Positions 1 to 6,924 are shown, numbered from the stretch's first letter. The stretch: 7,890 nucleotides of DNA from Arthrobacter sp. (GCA_031178585.1 JAPSIT010000071.1:1-7890), one strand, 5' to 3'. Notes: generated from the sequence alone by a model not told the origin. Numbers and translations: made by a program.

Positions 1-2
1 AA

Positions 3-16
3 CGCCGGCAGCGGCG
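3..16 (-). terminator. Possible terminator hairpin after the DUF3817 gene
   Basis: Immediately after the TAG stop, minus-strand RNA can fold CGCCG (16-12) with CGGCG (7-3) around the loop CUGC. Two U residues (2-1) follow and then the window ends, so it cannot be seen whether a U-tract continues. A short GC stem of this kind can arise by chance in such DNA. Confidence 0.3.
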
Positions 17-526
17 CTAGTACCGGCTGGCTGCTTCCGGGTGGGCTGCCAGCTCGGCCTCCACCTCGGCGTGGAACTTCTTCTCCACTATGAAGGAGAG
101 GAACGGGACCACCCCGCCGAGCGCCAGCAGGATCAGTTTCAGGAAGTTCCAGCGCATCAGTGCCCACAGCCGGAAGTTGGACATGAGGTACACCACGTAC
201 ATCCAGCCGTGAACGATCAGCACCGTGACCGACAGGTTGACGCCGCCCAGCACACCCTTGGGTTCGGCATCGGCAAACCCGAAGCCGAACGGCTGCCCGG
301 TGACGGCGTTGGTTCCGCCGGCGAACAGGTACTGGCCGAAACCGTAGCGTGCCACCAGCTCCGCGCAGAGCAGCAACAGCATGGCACCGGTGAGGTAGGC
401 CATGACCTTGTAGAACTTCAGTGCGGAGCGGATCTGGGCCTGTGTGCCACCGAAGCGCCGCTTCTTCTGGCCCGGGACGGCGGAGTTCGAAGGCTGCGGC
501 TGGATGGCAGGCTTGGGTTCAATCAT
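17..526 (-). CDS. DUF3817 domain-containing small integral membrane protein
   Basis: This is a 169-residue protein with a polar, basic N-terminal tail (residues 1-37, with KKRR at 21-24) and three likely membrane segments at about 38-58, 98-116 and 128-147. The second carries an HGWMYVVYL stretch (106-114) that resembles the DUF3817 family (Pfam PF12823), whose molecular function I do not know. I chose the ATG at 526 because it overlaps the TGA stop of the SURF1 gene as ATGA, because AAAGG lies about 9 bases upstream, and because the 58 residues of open frame before it are SURF1 coding sequence read in another frame. The overlap implies translational coupling and a shared transcript with SURF1. 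A role linked to the respiratory chain or membrane is only a guess from this neighbour. The protein is longer than the roughly 100-residue DUF3817 core because of its N-terminal tail and the Gly-rich loop between the first two membrane segments. The family call is fairly secure; the function is unknown. Confidence 0.82.
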   Translation of the reverse strand: MIEPKPAIQPQPSNSAVPGQKKRRFGGTQAQIRSALKFYKVMAYLTGAMLLLLCAELVARYGFGQYLFAGGTNAVTGQPFGFGFADAEPKGVLGGVNLSVTVLIVHGWMYVVYLMSNFRLWALMRWNFLKLILLALGGVVPFLSFIVEKKFHAEVEAELAAHPEAASRY

Positions 527-1392
527 GGCTGTACCTTTGGTTGGTTCTGGTCGTGTTCGGTCCGGGCAGGCTGCATCTGGCCGGCGCCCCCCGGTCCGGG
601 GATGCCGTGGCTGTCCTCGTGTTCCTCGAGGCTGCGCTGGTAGTCGTCCTTGACCAGGCGCCACCAGATGAAGAGGGCAAAACCGGCGAAGACAATCCAT
701 TCCACCGAATAGAACAGATTGAGCCAGTTGACCTTCGCCGCCGGCGGCTGGGCACCGATGTTGAGCGGCTCAAGGCCGCCAGCGGCGGCGGCAGCACCGA
801 CGTCGGACGTTCCGGAGATCTCGGAGGTGGCGGAAACGAAGGCCGGGTAACTGCTGACGTTCCAGACGTTGATGAGTTCGGCCACAGAAACGGCGGTGGC
901 CTGTCCGGGCGCCGGAGCCTTGCCCGGGACGGGCGCTTCGGACGGCAGCAGCCGCCCGGTGAGCCGGATAGATCCCGACGGCGGGGCACTGGCTTCTGCG
1001 GGGTCGGCGATCCAGCCGCGCGCCACAGGTATCCACGTTTTCGGGGACACTGCCGTTCCTTTGAGTGCCGGGGCGCCGTCGACGGCGAAGGCGTCCACCA
1101 CCCAGTAGCCCACTTTCCCTGCGTTGAGCCTGCCCGGAATGATCACCTGTTTCGAGGGGTCGTAGCTGCCGGTGGCAGTGACCATCTGGTCTGCCACTGA
1201 GCCGCGGAAGAAATCGCCGGGCTGCAGCACCCCTGTCAGCTCCTTGACCTCCTCGGTGGTCGGGCTGACCGGCATCTCGGGCTGCGTGGACCGTCCGAAC
1301 TGCCATTGGCTAAGCAGCACGAAGACACCCGAAACGGCGATCGCAAAAATTAGGCCTGCGATCCACCGGGGCTGGAGGGCTGTTTTCCACAC
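523..1392 (-). CDS. SURF1 family protein (cytochrome c oxidase assembly factor)
   Basis: This 289-residue membrane protein has the SURF1/Shy1 layout: an N-terminal membrane helix (about 11-28) running into LSQWQFGR (27-34), the counterpart of the family's LGxWQ motif; a large outside domain with a G-Y-D segment and PGR (75-88), GYWVVD (95-100) and VARGW (123-127); and a second helix near the C-terminus (about 223-246, starting NWLNLFYSVEW). Family members help insert heme and assemble aa3-type terminal oxidases in the cytoplasmic membrane. The start is GTG at 1392; an in-frame TAA two codons upstream rules out any longer form, and the first helix must be included. No well-spaced Shine-Dalgarno is present, because AAGGG touches the GTG directly; a TANNNT hexamer 6 bases upstream suggests a leaderless start. 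An Ala/Gly-rich loop (199-206) and a polar tail of about 40 residues after the last helix are probably lineage-specific. The gene overlaps the DUF3817 gene by 4 bases. Confidence 0.88.
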   Translation of the reverse strand: MWKTALQPRWIAGLIFAIAVSGVFVLLSQWQFGRSTQPEMPVSPTTEEVKELTGVLQPGDFFRGSVADQMVTATGSYDPSKQVIIPGRLNAGKVGYWVVDAFAVDGAPALKGTAVSPKTWIPVARGWIADPAEASAPPSGSIRLTGRLLPSEAPVPGKAPAPGQATAVSVAELINVWNVSSYPAFVSATSEISGTSDVGAAAAAGGLEPLNIGAQPPAAKVNWLNLFYSVEWIVFAGFALFIWWRLVKDDYQRSLEEHEDSHGIPGPGGAGQMQPARTEHDQNQPKVQP

Positions 1393-1398
1393 CCCTTA

Positions 1399-1425
1399 AC
1401 CGTACTTCGTCTTCGTGTAGAACAA
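1399..1425 (-). promoter_or_regulatory. Candidate leaderless promoter of the SURF1 gene
   Basis: Read on the minus strand, TACGGT (1404-1399) fits the actinobacterial -10 pattern TANNNT and ends exactly 6 bases before the GTG start, so initiation 7 bases downstream would begin on the start codon itself. A weak -35-like TTGTTC (1425-1420) sits 15 bases upstream. The spacer holds a tandem ACGAAG repeat. The hexamer and spacing are seen directly; promoter activity is inferred. Confidence 0.4.
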
Positions 1426-1461
1426 CGAAACGGCTGGTAGGGCAAGGGACCTGGCGGAGCC

Positions 1462-1950
1462 TTAGTGGTCGAAGAAGACCAGGCTTGAGTTGATCAGCTC
1501 GGCGATGACTTCGGCGTCGTAGGCACGGCGCAGGGATTCCCGGAAGGATTCCTTAGACAGGGACCGGGCCAGGGTGGCCAGCACTTCCAAGTGGTCCGAG
1601 AAGGAGCTCGCGGGCGTGGCGATCAGCAGGACAACGTTGGCCGGACCGTCGGCGGCCCCGAAGTCGAGGGATTTTCCGTACTTGGTGATGCCCACGGCGA
1701 TGGAGGTGCGCGACACGAATTCACTGCGGGCGTGGGGCAGTCCCACTCCTCCGGGAAGGCCGGTAGCCAGCTGGTGTTCCCGGGCATTGACGTGCTTCAG
1801 GAACCCGTCAAGGTCGGAGATCCGGCCGGCGTCGAAAAGACGCCGGGCGAGCTGCTTCGAGGCATCCAGCCTGTCGGCCGCGTCCATTTCCAGAATCACC
1901 ATCTCCGGTGTGGTGAGCTCCGCATCGTAACGGTCCAGTGCTTCCGCCAA
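1462..1950 (-). CDS. Stand-alone PTS EIIA domain protein (fructose/mannitol/nitrogen type)
   Basis: This 162-residue protein is a single PTS_EIIA type 2 domain. The phosphorylatable histidine is expected at His73 in GVGLPHAR (68-75), which matches the family's G-x-x-LPHAR signature. A second conserved histidine, His120 in SDHLEVLATLA (118-128), lies in the usual place near the active site. EIIA domains accept a phosphate from HPr and pass it to EIIB, or act as regulators. Neither EIIB, EIIC, HPr nor EI is encoded in the window, so a regulatory role is possible. The start is a TTG at 1950, preceded at good spacing by GAAGGGA. No ATG or GTG is available in frame between it and the glpD stop codon, which lies in the same frame 51 bases upstream. 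An internal ATG at residue 17 would still leave the domain nearly intact but lacks that ribosome-binding site. With glpD immediately upstream and no terminator between them, the two are probably co-transcribed. Confidence 0.85.
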   Translation of the reverse strand: MAEALDRYDAELTTPEMVILEMDAADRLDASKQLARRLFDAGRISDLDGFLKHVNAREHQLATGLPGGVGLPHARSEFVSRTSIAVGITKYGKSLDFGAADGPANVVLLIATPASSFSDHLEVLATLARSLSKESFRESLRRAYDAEVIAELINSSLVFFDH

Positions 1951-2001
1951 GTGGTGTCCCTTCAGTGAGGCGCGGGCCTCTTGCGCGGCAGGATGGCGAT
2001 C

Positions 2002-3753
2002 TCAGCGCAGCGGCACGATGTCCTCCACGCCCAGGCGTGCAGCGTCGGCAGACTCGTCGTCCGGTTGCTGCTGGCTGAGTCTTTCGGCTTCCACCCGCGC
2101 GAGATAGTGCTTGATTTCGCTCTCCCGCTGCGCATCGCTCCAGCCGAGAATTTCTCCCATAAGCTTAGCGACTACCGGCGCGGCAGACACACCCCGGTCC
2201 CAGGACTCGATGGAAATGCGCGTCCTCCGGGTGAGCACGTCCTGCACGTGCCTGGCGCCTTCGTGGCTGGCAGCATAGACAGCCTCAGCCTGCAGGTAGT
2301 CGTCGGCTCCCGGTAACGGTTCCGCAAGCTCGGGGTTCTCCTTGATGAGGGCCAGCACTTCCGGCGTCATGGAGCCGTAGCGATTCAGCAGATGCTCGAT
2401 GCGGGCCACGTGGACGCCCGTCTCCTCGGCAGTCCTGTTGCGGCGGTTCCACGCCGCCTTGTATCCGATGGCGCCCAGCAGCGGAATGGTGTCCGTGCAG
2501 CTCGGCGGCACGCGCTCGTCCATGCTGCGGGTCGCTTCGTCCACGGCGTCCTTGGCCATGACCCGGTAGGTGGTCCACTTTCCACCGGCCACCACCACGA
2601 GCCCTGGCACCGGGTGGGCGACCACGTGCTCGCGGGACAGTTTGGCTGTGGAGTCGTTCTCCCCCGCCAGCAGCGGCCGGAGCCCGGCGTAGACGCCCTC
2701 GACGTCTTCCCGTGTCAGCGGGCGTTTCAGGACGGCGTTGACGTGTTCCAGCAGGTAGTCGATGTCCTTGCTGGACGCGGCCGGGTGGGCCTTGTCCAGA
2801 TGCCAGTCGGTATCAGTAGTGCCGATGATCCAGTGCCGGCCCCAGGGAATGACGAACAGCACGGACTTTTCCGTACGAAGGATAAGGCCGACGGTTGACT
2901 GGAAGCGGTCACGCGGGACCACCAGGTGGATACCCTTCGATGCCCGGACCTTCAGCTGGCCGCGCTCGGTGACCATGGCCTGCGTCTCGTCAGTCCAGAC
3001 GCCGGTTGCGTTGATGACCTGCTTGGCCCGGACGTTGAAGGTGGAACCGTCCTCATGGTTGACCACCTTCGCCCCGACCACGCGTTCGCCCTCGCGGAGG
3101 AACTCGACCACAGCCGTCTGGTTGACGGCGTGGGCCCCGTAGTGGGCGGCGGTCCGGACAAGGTTGGCCACGTATTTGGCGTCGTCCACCTGTCCGTCGT
3201 AGTAGCGGATCGATCCGACGAAGGCGTCGTCCTTCAGGCTTGGAGCTGCCCGCAGTGTTCCCCGGCGGGTCAGGTGCTTGTGGAACGGGACCCCCCGCTT
3301 GTGGCCTCCCGAGATGGACATGATGTCGTACAGGGCGATGCCGGCCCCGATGTAGGGGCGCTCAAGGAACGGCTTGTGCAGCGGATAGAGGAACGGGACC
3401 GGGCGGGCGAGGTGCGGAGCGAGTTCCGACAGGAGGAGGCCGCGTTCCTGCAGCGCCTCCTTGACGAGCCCGAAGTCCAGCATCTCCAGATAGCGCAGTC
3501 CGCCATGGATGAGCTTGGAGGAACGGGATGAGGTGCCGGCCGCCCAGTCATTGGCTTCGACAATGCCTACGCTCAGTCCCCTGGTGACGGCGTCGAGCGC
3601 CGCGCCGCAGCCTACGATTCCGCCGCCGACGATGAGGATGTCCAGTTCCTTGCCAGGCTGGCTGGTGGCCTTGAGTGCCGCGAGGGAGGCTTCCCTTGCT
3701 TCCGGCCCCAGGGCGCCCCTGGCTTCGGCAGATCCACCGGCGAAACTGGTCAT
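2002..3753 (-). CDS. glpD: Glycerol-3-phosphate dehydrogenase (FAD-dependent, aerobic type)
   Basis: GlpD oxidises sn-glycerol 3-phosphate to dihydroxyacetone phosphate at the membrane and passes electrons to the quinone pool. The 583-residue length suits the family. An N-terminal extension of about 35 residues precedes the FAD-binding Rossmann motif GGGIVGCG (43-50). Then come TSSRSSKLIHGGLRYL (74-89, the GlpD FAD/substrate signature), KGIHLVVP (273-280), GTTDTDW (311-317), YAGLRPL (356-362) and GGKWTTYR (390-397), followed by the C-terminal helical DAO_C-type domain. The ATG at 3753 has GGAGG six bases upstream, so the start is well supported. It lies 90 bases downstream of guaB3; the gap contains inverted repeats and a possible -10 hexamer. 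The EIIA gene follows in the same frame after 51 bases. No glycerol kinase or facilitator gene is present in the window. E. coli GlpA is an alternative homologue, but the single-polypeptide organisation supports the GlpD type. Confidence 0.95.
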   Translation of the reverse strand: MTSFAGGSAEARGALGPEAREASLAALKATSQPGKELDILIVGGGIVGCGAALDAVTRGLSVGIVEANDWAAGTSSRSSKLIHGGLRYLEMLDFGLVKEALQERGLLLSELAPHLARPVPFLYPLHKPFLERPYIGAGIALYDIMSISGGHKRGVPFHKHLTRRGTLRAAPSLKDDAFVGSIRYYDGQVDDAKYVANLVRTAAHYGAHAVNQTAVVEFLREGERVVGAKVVNHEDGSTFNVRAKQVINATGVWTDETQAMVTERGQLKVRASKGIHLVVPRDRFQSTVGLILRTEKSVLFVIPWGRHWIIGTTDTDWHLDKAHPAASSKDIDYLLEHVNAVLKRPLTREDVEGVYAGLRPLLAGENDSTAKLSREHVVAHPVPGLVVVAGGKWTTYRVMAKDAVDEATRSMDERVPPSCTDTIPLLGAIGYKAAWNRRNRTAEETGVHVARIEHLLNRYGSMTPEVLALIKENPELAEPLPGADDYLQAEAVYAASHEGARHVQDVLTRRTRISIESWDRGVSAAPVVAKLMGEILGWSDAQRESEIKHYLARVEAERLSQQQPDDESADAARLGVEDIVPLR

Positions 3754-3780
3754 GATGCGCCTCCATCCTCGTCAAACCTC

Positions 3781-3804
3781 GTAGTTCACCAGACTACTTC
3801 GTAG
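3781..3804 (-). promoter_or_regulatory. Candidate glpD promoter/operator with nested inverted repeats
   Basis: Three half-sites are visible: GTAG (3781-3784), CTAC (3794-3797) and GTAG (3801-3804). They form GTAGT-N7-ACTAC (3781-3797) and the smaller CTAC-TTC-GTAG (3794-3804). On the minus strand TAGTCT (3796-3791) fits a TANNNT -10 element and would start transcription near 3784, leaving a leader of about 30 bases that contains the GGAGG ribosome-binding site. No clear -35 is seen. A repressor of glycerol metabolism overlapping the promoter is a reasonable guess but is not shown by the sequence. Confidence 0.3.
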
Positions 3805-3843
3805 CTCTGCCGATGGGCAGGGCAGGCGAGGACCAGGAGGAAC

Positions 3844-4980
3844 TCAGTTCCCTTCGTACGGCGACAGCACAACGTCGACGCGCTGGAACTCCTTGAGGTC
3901 CGAGTAGCCGGTGGTGGCCATGGAGCGGCGCAGCGCGCCGATCAGGTTGGAGGTGCCGTTGGTGTGGTGGCCCGGGCCGAACAGGACTTCCTCCAGGGGC
4001 CCGACCGTGCCGACGTTGACCCTGTCCCCGCGGGGCGACTCAAGGTGGTGTGCTTCCTGGCCCCAGTGCCAGCCCTTGCCCGGCGCCTCCTCGGCACGGG
4101 CCAGGGCGGATCCGAGCATGACAGCGTCCGCGCCCATGGCGATCGCTTTGACGATGTCGCCCGAGGCGCCCATGCCGCCGTCGGCAATGACGTGGACGTA
4201 GCGGCCGCCGGACTCGTCCATGTAGTCGCGGCGCGCCGCGGCGACGTCGGAGATGGCGGAGGCCATCGGCGAGTGGATGCCCAGGGCGCGGCGGGTAGTG
4301 GTGGTGGCGCCGCCGCCGAAGCCCACCAGCACGCCGGCAGCGCCGGTGCGCATCAGATGCAGCGCCGGCGTGTAGCCTGCCGCGCCGCCCACGATGACGG
4401 GGACGTCGAGTTCATAGATGAACTGCTTGAGATTCAGCGGTTCGTGGTCCTTGGAGACATGCTCAGCGGAAACGGTGGTGCCGCGGATGACGAAGATGTC
4501 GACGCCGGCGGCCACTACCGTCTTGTAGTGTTCCTGGGTGCGCTGCGGCGTCAGGGACCCGGCCACGGTGACGCCTGCGGCACGGATCTCAGCAAGGCGC
4601 GTGGTGATCAGTTCGGGCTGGATCGGGGCCCGGTAGAGCTCCTGCATCCTGCGGGTGACAGCGGGGCTGTTGGTTTCGTCTTCGAGTGAGCCGATTTCGT
4701 CCAGCACAGACTGCGGGTCCTCATACCGGGTCCACAGACCTTCAAGGTCCAGGACTCCGAGGCCTCCGAGCTTGCCGAGGGCGATGGCCGTTGCCGGGGA
4801 CATGGCGGAGTCCATCGGCGCCGCGATGACGGGCATGTCGAACTGGTAGGCATCGATCTGCCACGAGACGGAGACGTCCTTGGGGTCACGGGTGCGACGG
4901 TTGGGGACGATCGCAATGTCATCCAGGGAGTAGGCACGACGCCCACGCTTGCCACGGCCAATCTCAATCTCGTAAGTCAC
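3844..4980 (-). CDS. guaB3: GuaB3 family IMP dehydrogenase-related protein
   Basis: This 378-residue protein is a single TIM barrel of the IMPDH/GMP reductase superfamily without CBS domains, matching the actinobacterial GuaB3 group. Recognisable parts are YSLDDIAIVP (17-26), PVIAAPMDSAMSP (50-62), GKLGGLGVL (69-77), the phosphate-binding IADGGMGASGDI (265-276), GADAVMLGS (283-291) and a C-terminal LRRSMATTGYSDLKEFQ (350-366). The loop that carries the catalytic cysteine in IMPDH reads GFGGGATTTTR (220-230) here and has no cysteine; the whole protein contains none. As I recall, mycobacterial GuaB3 also lacks this cysteine, so the feature is probably family-wide and the IMPDH reaction itself is doubtful. 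The start is GTG at 4980, which gives the conserved N-terminus; it has no Shine-Dalgarno but has a TANNNT hexamer 6 bases upstream. The true guaB lies two genes upstream, separated by the ABC exporter gene. Family assignment is firm; biochemical activity is uncertain. Confidence 0.93.
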   Translation of the reverse strand: MTYEIEIGRGKRGRRAYSLDDIAIVPNRRTRDPKDVSVSWQIDAYQFDMPVIAAPMDSAMSPATAIALGKLGGLGVLDLEGLWTRYEDPQSVLDEIGSLEDETNSPAVTRRMQELYRAPIQPELITTRLAEIRAAGVTVAGSLTPQRTQEHYKTVVAAGVDIFVIRGTTVSAEHVSKDHEPLNLKQFIYELDVPVIVGGAAGYTPALHLMRTGAAGVLVGFGGGATTTTRRALGIHSPMASAISDVAAARRDYMDESGGRYVHVIADGGMGASGDIVKAIAMGADAVMLGSALARAEEAPGKGWHWGQEAHHLESPRGDRVNVGTVGPLEEVLFGPGHHTNGTSNLIGALRRSMATTGYSDLKEFQRVDVVLSPYEGN

Positions 4981-4986
4981 TGCTCT

Positions 4987-5013
4987 AGGTTATCCCAGCC
5001 ACACGCCTGTCCA
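4987..5013 (-). promoter_or_regulatory. Candidate leaderless promoter of guaB3
   Basis: On the minus strand TGGACA (5013-5008), a 5-of-6 match to the TTGACA consensus, is followed after 15 bases by TAACCT (4992-4987), a TANNNT -10 hexamer. The hexamer ends 6 bases before the GTG start, so transcription would be expected to begin at the start codon. The 6 bases between (AGAGCA) offer no usable Shine-Dalgarno. This is the best-supported of the three similar promoters in the window, although the spacer is shorter than the usual 17 bases. Confidence 0.5.
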
Positions 5014-5019
5014 GAGACC

Positions 5020-5037
5020 GGCACCAGGACCGGCGCC
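5020..5037 (-). terminator. Possible hairpin downstream of the ABC exporter gene
   Basis: The minus-strand RNA can fold GGCGCC (5037-5032) with GGUGCC (5025-5020) around a 6-base loop, giving a 6-bp stem with one G-U pair. It lies 27 bases after the ABC stop codon and just before the guaB3 promoter candidate. There is no U-tract, so a terminator role is weak. A compact CCCGG-C-CCGGG palindrome (5047-5057) sits beside it. Confidence 0.25.
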
Positions 5038-5064
5038 ATGGGACCCCGGGCCGGGCGGAGGACG

Positions 5065-6924
5065 TCAGATCCCTCCGGCCTCCTCAACCGTGAGCTGGGA
5101 TTCGAACATGCGGAAATAGCGGCCCCGGAGTGCCACCAGTTCCCGGTGCGTGCCCTGCTCTACGATCCGGCCGTCCTCGAGCATGTATACGATGTCGGCC
5201 TTTTCGATCGTGGCGAGCCGGTGGCTGATGGCGATGATGGTGCTGCTGCGGTCAGCAAAGAGCCGGGTAAAGATCCGGTGCTCGGCGAGGGCGTCGATGG
5301 CGGAGGTGGGTTCGTCCATCACCATGAACGAGGCGTTCCGGTAAAAGTTGCGGGCCATGGCGAGCCGTTGCCACTGGCCGCCGGACAGGCCGCTGCCCTT
5401 CCTGCCGCGGGGATCCTCCATCCAGTTGCTGACGTGGTTGTCCAGTCCGTTGGGGAGCTTGTTGATAAAGTCCAGCGCCTCCGCGTCGCTGGCGGCACGC
5501 CGGATCCGCCCGTCGTCGCGGGGTGAGTCGACGTCGCCGAAATAGATGTTTTCGGCAGCAGTTGCGAACTCGTATTTGAGGAACTCCTGGCTCAGCACCG
5601 CCAGGTGGCGGTGCCAGGAGGTGACGTCGACGGCGGCGAGGTCCACGCCGTCGAGCAGCACCTGCCCGGAGTCGGGCCGGTAGAGTCCCGCGAGGATGCG
5701 GATGAGAGTGGACTTGCCCGCACCGTTCTCCCCCACAATGGCGATGTGCTGGCCTTCCCGGATGGTCAGGGAAATTCCCTTGATGACCTCCAGCTCACTG
5801 CCTGTATAGGTGAAACGGATGTCTTTCAGCACGACTTCCTTCGGCGCCGCCAGCAGGGCCGGCGCATGCACGGCATGTACCGGCAGGCCCATGAACAGCT
5901 CGTAGTCCTTCAGGTTGGCCAGATCCTCGTCGATTGAGCTGAGCGAGGAAACCAGGTTGTTAGCCGTGGACAGCGCCCGGCTGACAATCTGCTGCACGTA
6001 GAGGAACTGGCCCACCGGCTGGGCACGCGCGATGATCTGCCCCACCACCCAGATCAGGGACACCACTTCCGCCCCGTATTGCAGCGCGTCAGCTGCAAGC
6101 TGTTTGGGGATGTAGCGCCTTTGGAAATCAAGACGGCGGCGCTCGTCGGCGTCCCGGAGACGGGACCGGAAATCCATCAGGAAGTTCACGATGCCGTACA
6201 GGCGCATCTCGGCGATGTGCTGCGGACGCAGGAGGTTGGTTTCGATCATTCTCCGCTGGCGCCGCGAGTCCACCTGGGTGTTCCAGTGGGCGATCTGCTC
6301 CCGGGAGAGCTTGAACTGCAGGTAGACGCTGGGCACGATGGCGATCAGGACGATCACCGCGATCCACCAGCTGACCAGCAGGAGCGCTCCCACGGCCAGG
6401 ATGACCGAGACGAGCTGGGTGAAGATCGCGGCGATGCGGTCCAGGACCCTGGCGTAGGAGTCAGAAAACCTCTTGGCCCTGTCATACAGATCCACGGTCT
6501 CTTTGTCGTCGTACCGCCAGAACTCCAAGGCAAGGAAGCGCTCGTACATCTGATCACCCACAATCGCGCCCACTTTGAAGCTCATCAGCTGCTGGATGTA
6601 CCGGTCGACGCTGCTGAACGCTCCCCAGAAAAGACCGAGAGCGGCAGTGATGATCACATAGACGATGGCGAGCTGTCCGGCTCCGGCGTCACCGGCGTAG
6701 GCTGCGGCCAGCGCGGTGGTGGTGAGCGCGGCAAAGTACGTCGTGACCAACGGAAGCACAGCCGAAATCAGCGAGCCGAGCACTTTCATGATCACCGCGC
6801 CCGGGGAGGCACGGAAGCTGACGCGCAGCACCTGGGCTACCGCCCGGGCATAGGGCCGAAGGGCCAGCCGCCGCTGCGGATCCCGCTTGGGACTCAGTTC
6901 GGCCGGATGGCGGGGTGTGGACAT
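5065..6924 (-). CDS. ABC transporter half-exporter (fused membrane and ATPase domains)
   Basis: This 619-residue protein is an ABC exporter-type half transporter that would work as a homodimer or heterodimer in the cytoplasmic membrane. The N-terminal half holds about six membrane segments, the clearest at about 45-66, 84-104, 165-185, 187-204 and 282-300. The C-terminal nucleotide-binding domain is complete: A-loop Tyr373, Walker A GENGAGKST (398-406), Q-loop Gln446, signature LSGGQ (513-517), Walker B FMVMDEP (533-539) with catalytic Glu538, D-loop SAID (541-544) and switch His568. It is therefore expected to hydrolyse ATP. Substrate cannot be read from the sequence; lipids, peptides and drugs are all possible. 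No partner half-transporter is adjacent, which favours a homodimer. The ATG at 6924 lacks a clear Shine-Dalgarno but has TAGGCT ending 6 bases upstream. The gene stands between guaB and guaB3 without an evident functional link to either. Confidence 0.9.
   Translation of the reverse strand: MSTPRHPAELSPKRDPQRRLALRPYARAVAQVLRVSFRASPGAVIMKVLGSLISAVLPLVTTYFAALTTTALAAAYAGDAGAGQLAIVYVIITAALGLFWGAFSSVDRYIQQLMSFKVGAIVGDQMYERFLALEFWRYDDKETVDLYDRAKRFSDSYARVLDRIAAIFTQLVSVILAVGALLLVSWWIAVIVLIAIVPSVYLQFKLSREQIAHWNTQVDSRRQRRMIETNLLRPQHIAEMRLYGIVNFLMDFRSRLRDADERRRLDFQRRYIPKQLAADALQYGAEVVSLIWVVGQIIARAQPVGQFLYVQQIVSRALSTANNLVSSLSSIDEDLANLKDYELFMGLPVHAVHAPALLAAPKEVVLKDIRFTYTGSELEVIKGISLTIREGQHIAIVGENGAGKSTLIRILAGLYRPDSGQVLLDGVDLAAVDVTSWHRHLAVLSQEFLKYEFATAAENIYFGDVDSPRDDGRIRRAASDAEALDFINKLPNGLDNHVSNWMEDPRGRKGSGLSGGQWQRLAMARNFYRNASFMVMDEPTSAIDALAEHRIFTRLFADRSSTIIAISHRLATIEKADIVYMLEDGRIVEQGTHRELVALRGRYFRMFESQLTVEEAGGI

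Noticed and set aside
527..700. An N-terminal extension of the DUF3817 protein by 58 residues
   Set aside because: This stretch is the C-terminal coding part of SURF1 read in another frame, is Arg/Pro-rich without family resemblance, and the ATGA overlap with AAAGG upstream marks the start at 526.
1393..1461. A terminator between the EIIA gene and SURF1
   Set aside because: Only a 4-bp GGCU/AGCC stem with a long loop precedes a mildly U-rich stretch; this is too weak to call.
3764..3775. TTGACG (minus strand, about 20 bases before the glpD ATG) as a -35 element
   Set aside because: A matching -10 would fall over or inside the ribosome-binding site and start of glpD, leaving no room for the well-placed GGAGG to be transcribed.
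3964..4689. A 241-codon plus-strand open frame within guaB3
   Set aside because: It is fully antisense to guaB3, begins and ends within it, and has no ribosome-binding site or recognisable domain.
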